Positions 24,222 to 32,932 are shown, numbered from the stretch's first letter. The stretch: 64,000 nt of DNA from Streptomyces sp. JH14 (GCF_029428675.1 NZ_JAJNEL010000001.1:4464001-4528000), one strand, 5' to 3'. Made by a program: numbers and translations. The notes: generated from the sequence alone by a model not told the origin.

Positions 24222-25207
24222 GCTGCATCGGCCTCGAGGTGATCCGGCAGACCGAAGAGCGGGAACCAGCGGGGCGTGTCCAGGAAGCAGTGCAGCCCGG
24301 TGATCGCACCGTCCGAGATGTCGATGACCTGCACCGCCCACGGCACGAATCCCGGACCGTCCGGATTCGGCTTGTAGTGGGCGAACGCCGGGGTGCCGTT
24401 CGCCGCGGTCACCACCAGGCGGGAGCCCTCGCAGCTCGCGCCGAGGGAGACCATGAAGCCGGTGATGTCGTCGTGCCCCTGCAGCCAGAGGTCGAACGGC
24501 GGCATGGTCATCACGGCGTCCTCATGGAGCAGCGCGGTCAGCGCCGCCATGTCGTACCCCTCGAACGCCGCCACATACCGCTCGAGGAGCTTGCGCTGCT
24601 CGTCGTCGAGCGGATCGGCGGTGTCGGCGGTCAGCCCCTCGTGCTCCGCGAGTGTCGCACGGGCCCGCTGCAGGGCGCTGTTGACCGAGGCGACCGTGGT
24701 GTCGAGCAGTTCGGCCACCTCGCTCGCCCGCCAGGCCAGCACCTCGCGCAGGATCAGCACCGCCCGCTGCTTGGGCGGCAGATGCTGCAGCGCCGCGACG
24801 AACGCCAGGCGCACCGACTCGCGCGCCACCGCGGCCTCCGCCGGGTCGGTCACCGACGGCAGGATCCGCCCGTCCGGCATCGGCTCCAGCCAGGTGTTCT
24901 CCGGCAGTGGGTTGAGCGCGGCCTGGGCGAGCGGTGTCGGGCCCGTCAGATCGACCGGGCGGGCCCGCTTCTTCCCCGCGTTCAGCATGTCGAGGCAGAC
25001 GTTGGTGGCGATCCGGTACAGCCAGGAGCGCAGCGAGGAACGGCCCTCGAACTTCTCGAAGTTGCGCCAGGCGCGCACCAGCGTGTCCTGTACGGCGTCC
25101 TCCGCTTCGAAGGCCGAGCCGAGCATCCGGTAGCAGTACCCGGTCAGCTCGACCCGGTGTCCCTCCAGACGGCTGTCGATGTCCGTCGTGGCCGTAAGAT
25201 CACTCAT
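24218..25207 (-). CDS. ECF-type sigma factor with SnoaL-like C-terminal domain
   Basis: This 329-residue sigma factor has region 2 at about residues 15-80 (YCYRMLGSAFEAEDAVQDTLVRAWR, then SSLRSWLYRIATNVCLDML) and region 4 at about 135-190 (LPPKQRAVLILREVLAWRASEVAELL, VASVNSALQRARATL). A SnoaL/NTF2-like domain follows at about residues 205-325. It fits the sigma-70 subgroup (SigX5/SigJ-like) in which the fused domain modulates activity in place of an anti-sigma factor. The start ATG 25207 is preceded by GTGGAG. The frame extends to 25249 without a better signal. The coupled membrane protein downstream could be an additional regulator. Target promoters are unknown. Confidence 0.88.
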   Translation of the reverse strand: MSDLTATTDIDSRLEGHRVELTGYCYRMLGSAFEAEDAVQDTLVRAWRNFEKFEGRSSLRSWLYRIATNVCLDMLNAGKKRARPVDLTGPTPLAQAALNPLPENTWLEPMPDGRILPSVTDPAEAAVARESVRLAFVAALQHLPPKQRAVLILREVLAWRASEVAELLDTTVASVNSALQRARATLAEHEGLTADTADPLDDEQRKLLERYVAAFEGYDMAALTALLHEDAVMTMPPFDLWLQGHDDITGFMVSLGASCEGSRLVVTAANGTPAFAHYKPNPDGPGFVPWAVQVIDISDGAITGLHCFLDTPRWFPLFGLPDHLEADAA

Positions 25208-25313
25208 CGCTCCACCCCTGTTGCGCAGTGTCACCGTTCGCTCCGGCACTTCGGAAGCTATCGCAGGCCACTGACAACGGGGGTGAGAAGTGCCGAAGCC
25301 GCTTGTGTTCCCG

Positions 25314-26030
25314 TCACGTTCCGGGCTTGCGCCCGTACACGTACACGTCGTCGCCGTTCTTCAGCAGGTTCCAGTACGTCTTCGCGTCCGCGTCCCGCAT
25401 GTTGACGCAGCCGTGCGACCCCGGCGGGTTCCACATCTTCAGGGAGACCGAGTGGAACGCCTGCCCGCCGTCGAAGAACTGGGAGTACGGCATCCACACG
25501 TGGTACAGCGACGACCAGTGCTTGATGTGCCGCAGATAGATCTTCTTCGACCCGGTGCGCGTCTCGTACCCGTTCCGCCCGCTGCGGATCGGCACCGGAC
25601 CGTACTTCAGCTTGGCTCCGTCCTGGATCCAGCTGAGCTGCCGGGTCAGATCCACACACGCGATGCGCCCCTTGTTGGTGGGGCACTTCCCGGCCTTGTT
25701 GGGGTTCTTGCCGGCCGCCTTCTGGGCGGTGAGCGTCTGCATCGTCCGCCAGGTGACCGGCCCCGCGTACCCGATGTCCGGGGTGATCCCGTAGGTGCGC
25801 TGGAACGACTGGATCGCCTTGCAGTCGGCCGTCGACTGCCTGCCGTCGACCGGCCGGTGCAGGTAGTTCTCGACCTGCTTCTGGTACGGCCCGGTGGACG
25901 TCGTGCAGGACGCCGCCTGCGCGGAGGCGCCCGATCCGAGCACGAGCGCGGGCGCCGCCGTCAGCCCGGCGACGGACAGCGCGACCGCGCGCCGCATCCG
26001 GGCTCCCCGTATGTTCCCTACGACTGCCAT
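25314..26030 (-). CDS. Secreted L,D-transpeptidase with peptidoglycan-binding domain
   Basis: This is a 238-residue exported protein. The signal peptide spans about residues 1-40 (RGARMRRAVALSVAGLTAAPALVLG, cut after the ASAQAA region). A peptidoglycan-binding type domain follows (YLHRPVDGRQSTADCKAIQSFQRTYGI, about 50-100). The YkuD catalytic domain is at about 120-235, with SHGCVNMRDAD carrying the catalytic His/Cys (about residue 205). Such enzymes form 3-3 crosslinks in peptidoglycan. ATG 26030 is preceded by GGGGAG at about nine bases. The gene stands alone between the sigma gene and the MFS gene. The N-terminal cysteines (ASCTTS and ADC) may form a disulfide in the binding domain. Confidence 0.92.
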   Translation of the reverse strand: MAVVGNIRGARMRRAVALSVAGLTAAPALVLGSGASAQAASCTTSTGPYQKQVENYLHRPVDGRQSTADCKAIQSFQRTYGITPDIGYAGPVTWRTMQTLTAQKAAGKNPNKAGKCPTNKGRIACVDLTRQLSWIQDGAKLKYGPVPIRSGRNGYETRTGSKKIYLRHIKHWSSLYHVWMPYSQFFDGGQAFHSVSLKMWNPPGSHGCVNMRDADAKTYWNLLKNGDDVYVYGRKPGT

Positions 26031-26116
26031 GTACGCCAACTCCCCTTCGCGTGAAGTGCGGTGGTTCCGCTGGCTAGACGCGCGAAAGGGAGGTGGCGGT
26101 TGTGCGTGCGTATGTC

Positions 26117-27427
26117 TCAGTTCTGTACGGATGCCGCCGGTACGAGGCGGCGCTGCTCCGCCCGGGCGGCCCGCGACCCCCACAGCGTGATCGAGACGAC
26201 GCCGAGGACCGCGAACAGACCCAGCGACACCGTGCCCGCCCAGCCGCCGGCGTGGAAGGCGATCGCGCCGAGCGTGCCGCCCGCACTGGAGCCCAGGTAG
26301 TACGCGGACTGGTAGAGCGCCGAGGCCTGCGCCCGGCCCTTCGTCGCGGTCCGGCTCACGGACGACGAGGCGACCGCGTGTCCGGCGAAGAAGCCGGCGG
26401 TGATCAGGACCAGGCCGAGCAGCACGGCCGCCAGTTGGTCGGACAGGGAGAGCAGCAGACCGGCGGCCGTCGTGGAAACGGCCAGGTAGAGCGCGCCCCG
26501 GCGGCCGAGCCGGGCGACGAGCCTGCCGGCCGCGGCCGACGACACCGTACCGACGAGGTAGACCAGGAAGATCGAGCCGACGACGCCCTGCGGAAGGTGG
26601 AACGGGGCCTCCACCAGCCGGTAGCCGATCACCGTGTAGACCGCGCCGAACACCGTCATGAACAGGGCGCCGATCGCGTACAGCCTGCGCAGCAGCGGAT
26701 CGGCCAGGTGACCGCCGACCGTCTTCGCCAGGGCCTTCGGGTTCAGCGTGCCGGGCGTGAAGTGGCGGGCCCTCGGGATCATGAAGTGGAAGACGACCGC
26801 GCAGACGACGGCCAGCAGTCCGACCGTGCCGAGCGCCACCCGCCAGCCCCACATCTGGGAGACCCAGCCGGTGAGGATACGGCCGCTCATGCCGCCGATG
26901 CTGTTGCCCGCGACGAACAGCCCGATCGCGGCGACCAGTGCCTTCGGTCGTACCTCCTCGGCGAGGTACGCCATCGCGGAGGCGGGCAGCCCGGCGAGGG
27001 CCGCGCCCTGGACGGCGCGCAGGGCGATCAGCCAGCCGAGCGAGGGGGCGAACGGTACGAGCAGTCCGACCAGTACGGCGACCGTCAGCGACGCGGTCAT
27101 CAGCTGCCGCCGCCCGAACCGCTCCGAGAGCGCACTCATCGGCAGCACACACAGCGCCAGCGCACCCGTGGCCGCGGAGACCGTCCAGCTGGCCTGCCCG
27201 GCTGTGGCGCCGAGTCCGGCGGAGACGGCGGGCAGCAGCGCCTGGGTGGAGTAGAGGAGTGCGAACGTCGCGACACCGGCGGCGAAGAGCGCGAAGCTCA
27301 TCCGGCGATAGCCGGGGCGGCCGGGCTCCATCCGGTCCGGAACGGCGGCGGCAGCGGGGGCGACGGGAGATGACGGTGCTGAGGCGTCCAGCGTGAGGGT
27401 GGACGCCTTGGTACTGGCGGGAGACAT
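26117..27427 (-). CDS. MFS transporter, YnfM-like
   Basis: This twelve-helix major-facilitator protein has 436 residues. After a cytoplasmic, serine/alanine-rich N-terminus of about 50 residues, the first helix contains FALFAAGVATFALLYSTQALLP. The A-motif SERFGRRQLMTASL stands near residue 110 and ARLGRRGALYL near 310. It resembles YnfM/arabinose-polymer-efflux type exporters. It is divergent from a LysR gene, with 63 bases between starts and a TTCATGC-N7-GCACGAA site. This strongly suggests that the LysR protein controls it. The substrate is unknown. Confidence 0.88.
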   Translation of the reverse strand: MSPASTKASTLTLDASAPSSPVAPAAAAVPDRMEPGRPGYRRMSFALFAAGVATFALLYSTQALLPAVSAGLGATAGQASWTVSAATGALALCVLPMSALSERFGRRQLMTASLTVAVLVGLLVPFAPSLGWLIALRAVQGAALAGLPASAMAYLAEEVRPKALVAAIGLFVAGNSIGGMSGRILTGWVSQMWGWRVALGTVGLLAVVCAVVFHFMIPRARHFTPGTLNPKALAKTVGGHLADPLLRRLYAIGALFMTVFGAVYTVIGYRLVEAPFHLPQGVVGSIFLVYLVGTVSSAAAGRLVARLGRRGALYLAVSTTAAGLLLSLSDQLAAVLLGLVLITAGFFAGHAVASSSVSRTATKGRAQASALYQSAYYLGSSAGGTLGAIAFHAGGWAGTVSLGLFAVLGVVSITLWGSRAARAEQRRLVPAASVQN

Positions 27428-27451
27428 ACCTCGAAAGTAGATCGCCCGGCA

Positions 27452-27472
27452 TTCATGCGTCCAATGCACGAA
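27452..27472. promoter_or_regulatory. Probable LysR binding site
   Basis: TTCATGC (27452-27458), seven bases, then GCACGAA (27466-27472) form a near-palindrome of LysR T-N11-A type between the divergent MFS and LysR genes. A further half-site GCATGAA at 27496-27502 overlaps the LysR start. Confidence 0.6.
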
Positions 27473-27490
27473 CTTGCGATAATCAATCCC

Positions 27491-28444
27491 ATGGTGCATG
27501 AACGCAGCTCACAGACCCGGCTGTCACCGAGTAGTTACGAAGAAGACATTCGCGCCGTGCTCGCGCCGCGGCTGGCGTACTTCGAGGCGGTCGCCCGCCA
27601 CGAACACGTCACCCGCGCCGCGCACGAGCTCGGCGTCCCGCAGTCCACGCTGTCGCGGGCGATGGTCCGGCTGGAACAGGACCTGGGTGTCGCCCTGTTC
27701 GCCCGCAAGGGCCGTACCGTCTCGCTCACCACCGCGGGCCGCACCTTCCTCGGCTCGGCCGAGCGGGCCCTCGCCGAAGTGGAGCGGGCCGCGGACTCGG
27801 TACGGGCCGACGCCGACCCTACGGCGGGCAAGGTCGCCTTCGGCTTCCTGCACACGATGGGCTCCGAGACCGTTCCCGCGCTGATCCGGGCCTTCCGCGC
27901 CGACCATCCCCGCGTCCGCTTCCAACTGGTGCAGAACTACGGCGAGGCGATGATCGAACGGCTCCGGGCCGGCGGCCTCGACCTCTGCCTCACCTCACCC
28001 GTCCCGGACGCCCCCGATCTGGTCACCCGACGCCTGGACGAGCAGCGGCTGCGCCTGGTCGTCCCGGAGGACCACCGCCTCGCATCCCGCAAGCGGATCC
28101 GCCTGGCGGAGGCGGCCGACGAGGCATTCGTGACCCTGGAGCCCGGGTACGGCCTGCGCCGCATCACCGACGACCTGTGCGCCGAGGCGGGCTTCACGCC
28201 CCGCGTCGCGTTCGAGGGCGAGGAGGCCGAGACGCTGCGCGGTCTGGTGGCCGCGGGCCTCGGCGTGGCCCTGCTGCCGCCGCCCGCGGTGGCCCGTCCG
28301 GGCGTCGTGGAACTGACGGTCACGGCCCCGCGGGCGGCCCGTGAGATCGGGGTGGCCTGGCTGGACGGCCACCCGGACACCCCGCCGGTGGCGGCGTTCA
28401 AGCAGTTCCTGCTGTCGCGCCGGGGCCATCTGCTGCCGGACTGA
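27491..28444 (+). CDS. LysR-family regulator
   Basis: This 317-residue LysR-type transcription factor has its winged HTH at residues about 24-80 (YFEAVARHEHVTRAAHELGVPQ, STLSRAMVRLEQDLGVALF), a linker helix and a periplasmic-binding-type effector domain. It starts with ATG 27491, although GTG 27494 and a palindrome half-site crowd the start. Divergent from the MFS exporter, with an inverted-repeat site between, it is the probable regulator of that exporter and of itself. A 12-bp hairpin follows at 28678-28707. Confidence 0.92.
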   Translation: MVHERSSQTRLSPSSYEEDIRAVLAPRLAYFEAVARHEHVTRAAHELGVPQSTLSRAMVRLEQDLGVALFARKGRTVSLTTAGRTFLGSAERALAEVERAADSVRADADPTAGKVAFGFLHTMGSETVPALIRAFRADHPRVRFQLVQNYGEAMIERLRAGGLDLCLTSPVPDAPDLVTRRLDEQRLRLVVPEDHRLASRKRIRLAEAADEAFVTLEPGYGLRRITDDLCAEAGFTPRVAFEGEEAETLRGLVAAGLGVALLPPPAVARPGVVELTVTAPRAAREIGVAWLDGHPDTPPVAAFKQFLLSRRGHLLPD

Positions 28445-28677
28445 CGGGGCGGGAGCGTGGCGGGGAGGGCGAGAACGATGCGGTGACGCACGCACGGGGC
28501 CACGCGGCCGCGAGCGCGCAACCCCTCACCGCCTCCCTCGCCGACTCCCGCCCGACGGACGGCTGCGCCCCGTGCCCGCGGGACCCCGGCCGAACCCGTC
28601 GACGAGTCGGGCACCGTCGCAGGGCACACGCACAGCGCCGTGGGGCACGGCCACAGGGGCGACGGCAGAGCGCGATT

Positions 28678-28707
28678 CCCCGGCCGGCGGGATCGCGCCG
28701 GCCGGGG
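28678..28707. terminator. Bidirectional hairpin between LysR and monooxygenase genes
   Basis: CCCCGGCCGGCG (28678-28689) pairs perfectly with CGCCGGCCGGGG (28696-28707) over six bases. It lies just before the stop of the minus-strand monooxygenase and serves both converging transcripts. The 230 bases between it and the LysR stop show no gene. Confidence 0.75.
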
Positions 28708-28715
28708 GTTGCGCG

Positions 28716-30242
28716 TCAGCGGCCGAGGCCGTCCAGGTAGTCCAGAACCGCGCGGGTGCCGTCTGCCGGCGCGGTCAGTCCCACGTAGTCGTCGGGGCGG
28801 ATCAGCACCAGTGAGTCCTCGGCCGTCCCGTAGGCCGACCGGGCGTGTCCCCGGTCGTCGAGCAGCCCCTCCGGACCGGCGTCCACGGAATACGCCCGTA
28901 CGACATCTCCGTGCTTCGCGACAGTTTCCCGCAGGGCCGCGGCTGTGCCCGGGCCGAAGCCGAGGAGCGTGAAGTGCGGTCCGGCGAACACCTCGAACAG
29001 GCGTGTCGGGGCGCCGGTCGCGGCGTCACAGCAGGGAGCGTCCGGCGCGCGGTCGCCCGCCCGCAGCCGACCGTCGCGCGCGTCCCCCTCGCGGGAGAGC
29101 GAACTCCACCGGTATCCGAGGCCCAGCGTGGTCGTCTCCGGCGTGGCCACGACATCCAGGCCGCCGCCCGGCTCCTTGATCGCCTCCAGCACCGCACGCT
29201 GGCGCTCGGAAGTGATGTCCAGCGTCCAGGCGGCCACGGGCAGCCGCTCTTCCTCGTAGCTGTCGAGCAGGCCGGGCCCCGCCCGGCCGGTGAGGACCAG
29301 TGCGAGCTTCCAGCCCAGATTGAAGGCGTCCTGGATGCCGGTGTTCATACCCAGCCCGCCGGCGACGGAGTGGACATGCGCGGCGTCTCCGGCGAGGAAG
29401 ACCCGGCCGACCCGGTAGCGGTCGACCATGCGTTCGTTGACCCGGTAGGTCGACATCAGGGTCGCATCGGTCAGCCGGAGGCCGGGCATCCTGGCATGCC
29501 GGTCGAAGAGCCGTTGGAAGCTCTCCCGCGACGGCTCGACGACGCGGCCCTCGTCGTCCCGTTCGGGCCCGGCCTGGAACCACCACCCCGACCGGGTGCC
29601 GGGAATCGGACAGAGCATCACCGCGCCGTCCTCGTCGAACCATTGGTGCCAGATGCCGCGGTCCAGCCCGTCCAGCTCGACATCCCCGCAGACCATCACC
29701 TGTTCCTCCGACGTCCGGCCGGCGAAGGGGACGCCCAGCAGTGTGCGGACCGCACTGTGGCCGCCGTCGCAGCCGACCAGGTAGCGCGCCTCGATGCGAC
29801 GGCCGTCGGCGATCGTGGCGACGACCCCGGTGTCCTCCTGTGTGAGCTGCGTCAGTTCGGTGCCCAGCTCGACGCTCACGCCGTACCCGGCGAGGCGGTC
29901 CCTCAGGATTTCCTCCAGCCGCCACTGGGGGATGAGCCGGCCCTGGTCATAGGGGGCGTCAGGGGTCGGACCGGAGCCCTCGTGCGGATCCGTGTCGGCG
30001 ATCGGCCGCCCGCCCCGGTACTTGCGCATGACCAGGGGACCCGAGCCGGAGGCCATGACCTCGTCGACGACGCCCAGGTCCTCCAGGACCTCAAGACTGC
30101 GCGGGTTGGGCCCCTTGGCGCGTGAGCTGCGAGGGAACTCCGGGGTCTTCTCGATGATCCGCACGGCGATTCCGCGCCGGGCGAGGTCGCAGGCCAGGGT
30201 CAGCCCGGTCGGTCCGGCTCCCACGATCAGCACGCTGGTCAT
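28716..30242 (-). CDS. FAD-dependent aromatic hydroxylase, second copy of family
   Basis: This 508-residue group A flavin monooxygenase has GAGPTGLTLACDLARRG at residues about 8-24 and GDAAHVHSVAGGLGMNTGIQ near 290. Its C-terminal thioredoxin-like domain includes FAGPHFTLLGFG and ends VLIRPDDYVGL. It is related to the enzyme at 952-2379 in motif spacing and in the C-terminal domain. It starts at ATG 30242, with GAGGAG a few bases upstream. No regulator is adjacent. The region upstream (30243-30540) is unusually A+T rich around 30295-30345 and probably holds its promoter. The substrate is unknown. Hydroxylation of an aromatic or polyketide-like compound is inferred from the family. Confidence 0.9.
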   Translation of the reverse strand: MTSVLIVGAGPTGLTLACDLARRGIAVRIIEKTPEFPRSSRAKGPNPRSLEVLEDLGVVDEVMASGSGPLVMRKYRGGRPIADTDPHEGSGPTPDAPYDQGRLIPQWRLEEILRDRLAGYGVSVELGTELTQLTQEDTGVVATIADGRRIEARYLVGCDGGHSAVRTLLGVPFAGRTSEEQVMVCGDVELDGLDRGIWHQWFDEDGAVMLCPIPGTRSGWWFQAGPERDDEGRVVEPSRESFQRLFDRHARMPGLRLTDATLMSTYRVNERMVDRYRVGRVFLAGDAAHVHSVAGGLGMNTGIQDAFNLGWKLALVLTGRAGPGLLDSYEEERLPVAAWTLDITSERQRAVLEAIKEPGGGLDVVATPETTTLGLGYRWSSLSREGDARDGRLRAGDRAPDAPCCDAATGAPTRLFEVFAGPHFTLLGFGPGTAAALRETVAKHGDVVRAYSVDAGPEGLLDDRGHARSAYGTAEDSLVLIRPDDYVGLTAPADGTRAVLDYLDGLGR

Positions 30243-30549
30243 ATGTACTCCTCGTCCATGCCCGGCTCCACTCGTTCGGCCTCCATGGAAAGGCAACCAG
30301 GCCAAAAAGGCAACTCGGTAATAATTGAGATTTGGTTGCGACTCGCCTGTGTGGTGGGAGTCGGTGGGGGGCGGGACTCCGGCGCCTTCGGTGTCCCGAG
30401 GCATACGGGCATCTCCACAAGACCAGGCCCACGCTCCGTCGGCCGGAAGAAACGCCGCCGCGGAGGCGTGACCGCTCCCGCGACGCCCGCCCGACCCCCC
30501 GCTGCGGCCTCGCCTCGACCGGGCCCCCTGTCCATGCCGGCACGGCGGG

Positions 30550-30851
30550 GCCACCGAGGACGAGTACGTCGTCCCCCGCGCCCGGCCGGACGCTCCCGTG
30601 CGGGAGCACCACCAGCACGGCAAGGGAGCCCGGCGCCCACCGCGGGACGCCCGCGTGGTGTGCCTGGACGACGTCCTCTCGGGCGGCGCCCGTGCCCGCG
30701 AGGACGATCAGCAGGTGACGTTCTCCGAGCGCGGCAACATCCAGGGCGCCCAGTCCACGCCGTCGCGGCGATCGTCTACGAGCGGGCCCGCGAGCGCGGG
30801 CTCGGTCATGTCATCCCGCGCGAGTGGCTGCTGCAGGACATCCGCGACTGA
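30550..30851 (+). pseudogene. Frameshifted remnant of an unidentified gene
   Basis: Two adjoining frames show strong coding-type third-position G+C. One runs from 30550 to about 30755 and includes EDEYVVPRARPDAP and ARVVCLDDVLSGG. The other runs from about 30757 to the TGA at 30849-30851 and reads HAVAAIVYERARERGLGH, then VIPREWLLQDIRD. Joined, they give an uninterrupted protein tail of about 100 residues with no start. A single frameshift plus loss of the 5' end explains this. I do not recognise the family. Confidence 0.4.
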
Positions 30852-30901
30852 GCGCAGACAGGCGGCCCCGGCAGCCGGAGCCGTACCCCGCGCATCGCCC
30901 G

Positions 30902-31663
30902 TCAGGACCCCAGCGACCGCCCGAACCCCGCCGCCAGCGGCATCCGCAGCCCCAGCGGCGGGGGAGCGGCCAGTGCGTCGGCGACCGGGCGTGCGTACGT
31001 CCGCCCGAACAGCGACCCCCGTACGAAGTCCACGGCCAGCGCCGTCACTTCGGCGCGGTGCTGACGCAGCGCGTGGCCGTCCGAGTGGACCTCGAAGCGA
31101 CAGGTGTCGCGGTTGGCCTTCTTGGCGCGCTCGGCCAGCCGGAACGACAACTCCGGGTCGGAGCGCGCGTCGTTCGTGCCGTGGACCAGCAACACCCGGC
31201 GGCCCAGCAGGTGTTTCACCGGTTCCGGTTCCGCCGACGGGTCCTCCGGCAGCCAGGGGGCCATCGCCAGCACCGAGTTGACCGCCGGGTGGCCGCCCGC
31301 CCGCAGTGCCGCGCGGCCGCCCATGCCGTGGCCGGCCAGGCAGACGGGGATGTCGCCGTAGCGCCGCACGACCTCGTCCACCGCCCACCGGGCGTCCGCC
31401 GCGTGCTGCGCGTCCGTGGCGTTCCAGCCCCGGCAGCGGTAGTGCACGACATGGGCGGCCAGCCCGTCGTCCTGGCCGGCGCGGGCCAGGGTCCGGGCGA
31501 GCGGCAGCTGGAACGCGTACGACAGAGGGGAAGGGCGGCGGTGCGAGTCGGCCTCGCCGTCCGGGAGCAGCAGGACCACGCCGCTGACCGCAGGTTGTGC
31601 TCCGACCGTCTTCACGGCCCGTCCCAGCCTCGCAGCAGGCAGGGGGAGTGCGCGCTGTGCCAT
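30902..31663 (-). CDS. Alpha/beta-hydrolase-fold protein lacking the nucleophile serine
   Basis: This is a 253-residue alpha/beta-hydrolase-like protein. The fold is supported by VVLLLPDGEADS (first strand and oxyanion region), VVHYRCRGWNATDA, the elbow AGHGMGGRAAL near residue 106, LLVHGTNDARSDPEL (acid region) and SDGHALRQHRAEV (histidine region). The elbow reads G-H-G-M-G-G where G-H-S-M-G-G is expected, so the catalytic serine is glycine. The protein may be a non-hydrolytic member, such as a binding protein, or use another mechanism. It is divergent from adenosine deaminase with 103 bases between starts, and site 4 of the nucleoside palindrome lies between them. Confidence 0.75.
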   Translation of the reverse strand: MAQRALPLPAARLGRAVKTVGAQPAVSGVVLLLPDGEADSHRRPSPLSYAFQLPLARTLARAGQDDGLAAHVVHYRCRGWNATDAQHAADARWAVDEVVRRYGDIPVCLAGHGMGGRAALRAGGHPAVNSVLAMAPWLPEDPSAEPEPVKHLLGRRVLLVHGTNDARSDPELSFRLAERAKKANRDTCRFEVHSDGHALRQHRAEVTALAVDFVRGSLFGRTYARPVADALAAPPPLGLRMPLAAGFGRSLGS

Positions 31664-31738
31664 GACAGAACAGTGTCAGAAGGACAGGTGTACTCCACCC
31701 GTATTCGCGGTCACTGTTACGCATCGGCCGGCCACGTT

Positions 31739-31750
31739 CTACGCGCGTAG
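31739..31750. promoter_or_regulatory. Nucleoside-regulon palindrome, site 4 (add)
   Basis: An exact CTACGCGCGTAG. A -10-like TAGAGT (31755-31760) follows after four bases, and the ATG of the adenosine deaminase gene comes six bases later. Repressor binding here would block RNA polymerase at a leaderless promoter. Confidence 0.8.
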
Positions 31751-31766
31751 GCGTTAGAGTGCCCAG

Positions 31767-32921
31767 ATGATGAGCCCGACCCCGTATGTGCCCGGCCCCG
31801 ACCAGATCCGACGCGCCCCCAAGGTGCTTCTCCACGATCACCTCGACGGTGGTCTGCGTCCCGGCACGATCATCGACCTGGCCCGTGACGCGGGCTACGA
31901 AGCCCTGCCCGAGACCGAGGCGGACAAGCTCGGCATCTGGTTCCGTGAGGCGGCCGACTCCGGCTCGCTGGAGCGGTACCTGGAGACGTTCGCCCACACC
32001 TGCGCCGTCATGCAGACCCGCGAGGCCCTGGTCCGGGTGGCCGCGGAGTGCGCCGAGGACCTGGCCGCGGACGGTGTCGTGTATGCCGAGGTGCGGTACG
32101 CCCCCGAGCAGCACCTGGAGGCCGGGCTGACCCTCGAGGAGGTCGTCGAGGCGGTCAACGAAGGCTTCCGCGAGGGCGAGCGCCGGGCCCGCCTGGACGG
32201 CAACCGGATCCGGGTGGGCGCCCTCCTGACCGCGATGCGGCACGCCGCCCGCGCTCTGGAGATCGCCGAACTCGCCAACCGCTACCGGGACCTGGGCGTC
32301 GTCGGCTTCGACATCGCGGGTGCCGAAGCCGGTTTCCCGCCCACCCGTCACCTCGACGCCTTCGAGTACCTCAAGCGCGAGAACAACCACTTCACCATCC
32401 ACGCGGGCGAGGCCTTCGGGCTGCCGTCGATCTGGCAGGCGCTGCAGTGGTGCGGCGCCGACCGGCTCGGCCACGGTGTGCGCATCATCGACGACATCGA
32501 GGTCGCCGAGGACGGCCGGGTGACGCTCGGCCGCCTCGCCTCGTACGTACGGGACAAGCGCATCCCGCTGGAGATGTGCCCGACCTCCAACCTCCAGACC
32601 GGTGCCGCCGACTCGTACGCCGAGCACCCCATCGGGCTGCTGCGCAGGCTCCATTTCCGTCTCACCGTGAATACGGACAACCGCTTGATGAGCGGTACGA
32701 GCATGAGCCAGGAATTCGAGCAGCTGACCGAGGCCTTCGGATACACGCTCGACGACATTCAGTGGTTCACGGTCAATGCGATGAAATCAGCGTTCATTCC
32801 TTTCGATGAACGTCTGGCGATGATCAATGACGTGATCAAGCCCGGCTATGCCGAGCTGAAGTCCGAGTGGCTCTTCGAGCAGACGCCCGCGACCAGCATC
32901 TCTTCCGCTTCCGCGGGCTGA
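31767..32921 (+). CDS. add: Adenosine deaminase
   Basis: This 384-residue zinc-dependent adenosine/deoxyadenosine deaminase yields inosine. KVLLHDHLDGGLRP (about residue 20) holds the first two zinc histidines. HAGEAFG (about 213) carries the third zinc ligand and the catalytic glutamate. DRLGHGVRIIDD (about 235) and VNTDNRLMSG (about 310, the final aspartate) complete the site. The N-D-N-R variant of the last motif is of the actinobacterial type. The tandem ATGs at 31767 and 31770 follow a -10 hexamer directly, so the mRNA is probably leaderless. Together with purine nucleoside phosphorylase it feeds adenosine into inosine phosphorolysis. Confidence 0.96.
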   Translation: MMSPTPYVPGPDQIRRAPKVLLHDHLDGGLRPGTIIDLARDAGYEALPETEADKLGIWFREAADSGSLERYLETFAHTCAVMQTREALVRVAAECAEDLAADGVVYAEVRYAPEQHLEAGLTLEEVVEAVNEGFREGERRARLDGNRIRVGALLTAMRHAARALEIAELANRYRDLGVVGFDIAGAEAGFPPTRHLDAFEYLKRENNHFTIHAGEAFGLPSIWQALQWCGADRLGHGVRIIDDIEVAEDGRVTLGRLASYVRDKRIPLEMCPTSNLQTGAADSYAEHPIGLLRRLHFRLTVNTDNRLMSGTSMSQEFEQLTEAFGYTLDDIQWFTVNAMKSAFIPFDERLAMINDVIKPGYAELKSEWLFEQTPATSISSASAG

Positions 32922-32932
32922 ATTCCGCCTCT

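Noticed and set aside
25314..27452. A 712-codon open frame across the transpeptidase and MFS genes
   Set aside because: The upstream two thirds are an out-of-frame reading of the MFS gene. The real protein starts at 26030.
28445..28677. Possible small gene between LysR and the second monooxygenase
   Set aside because: Open frames lack ribosome sites and coding composition; only the terminator hairpin is supported.
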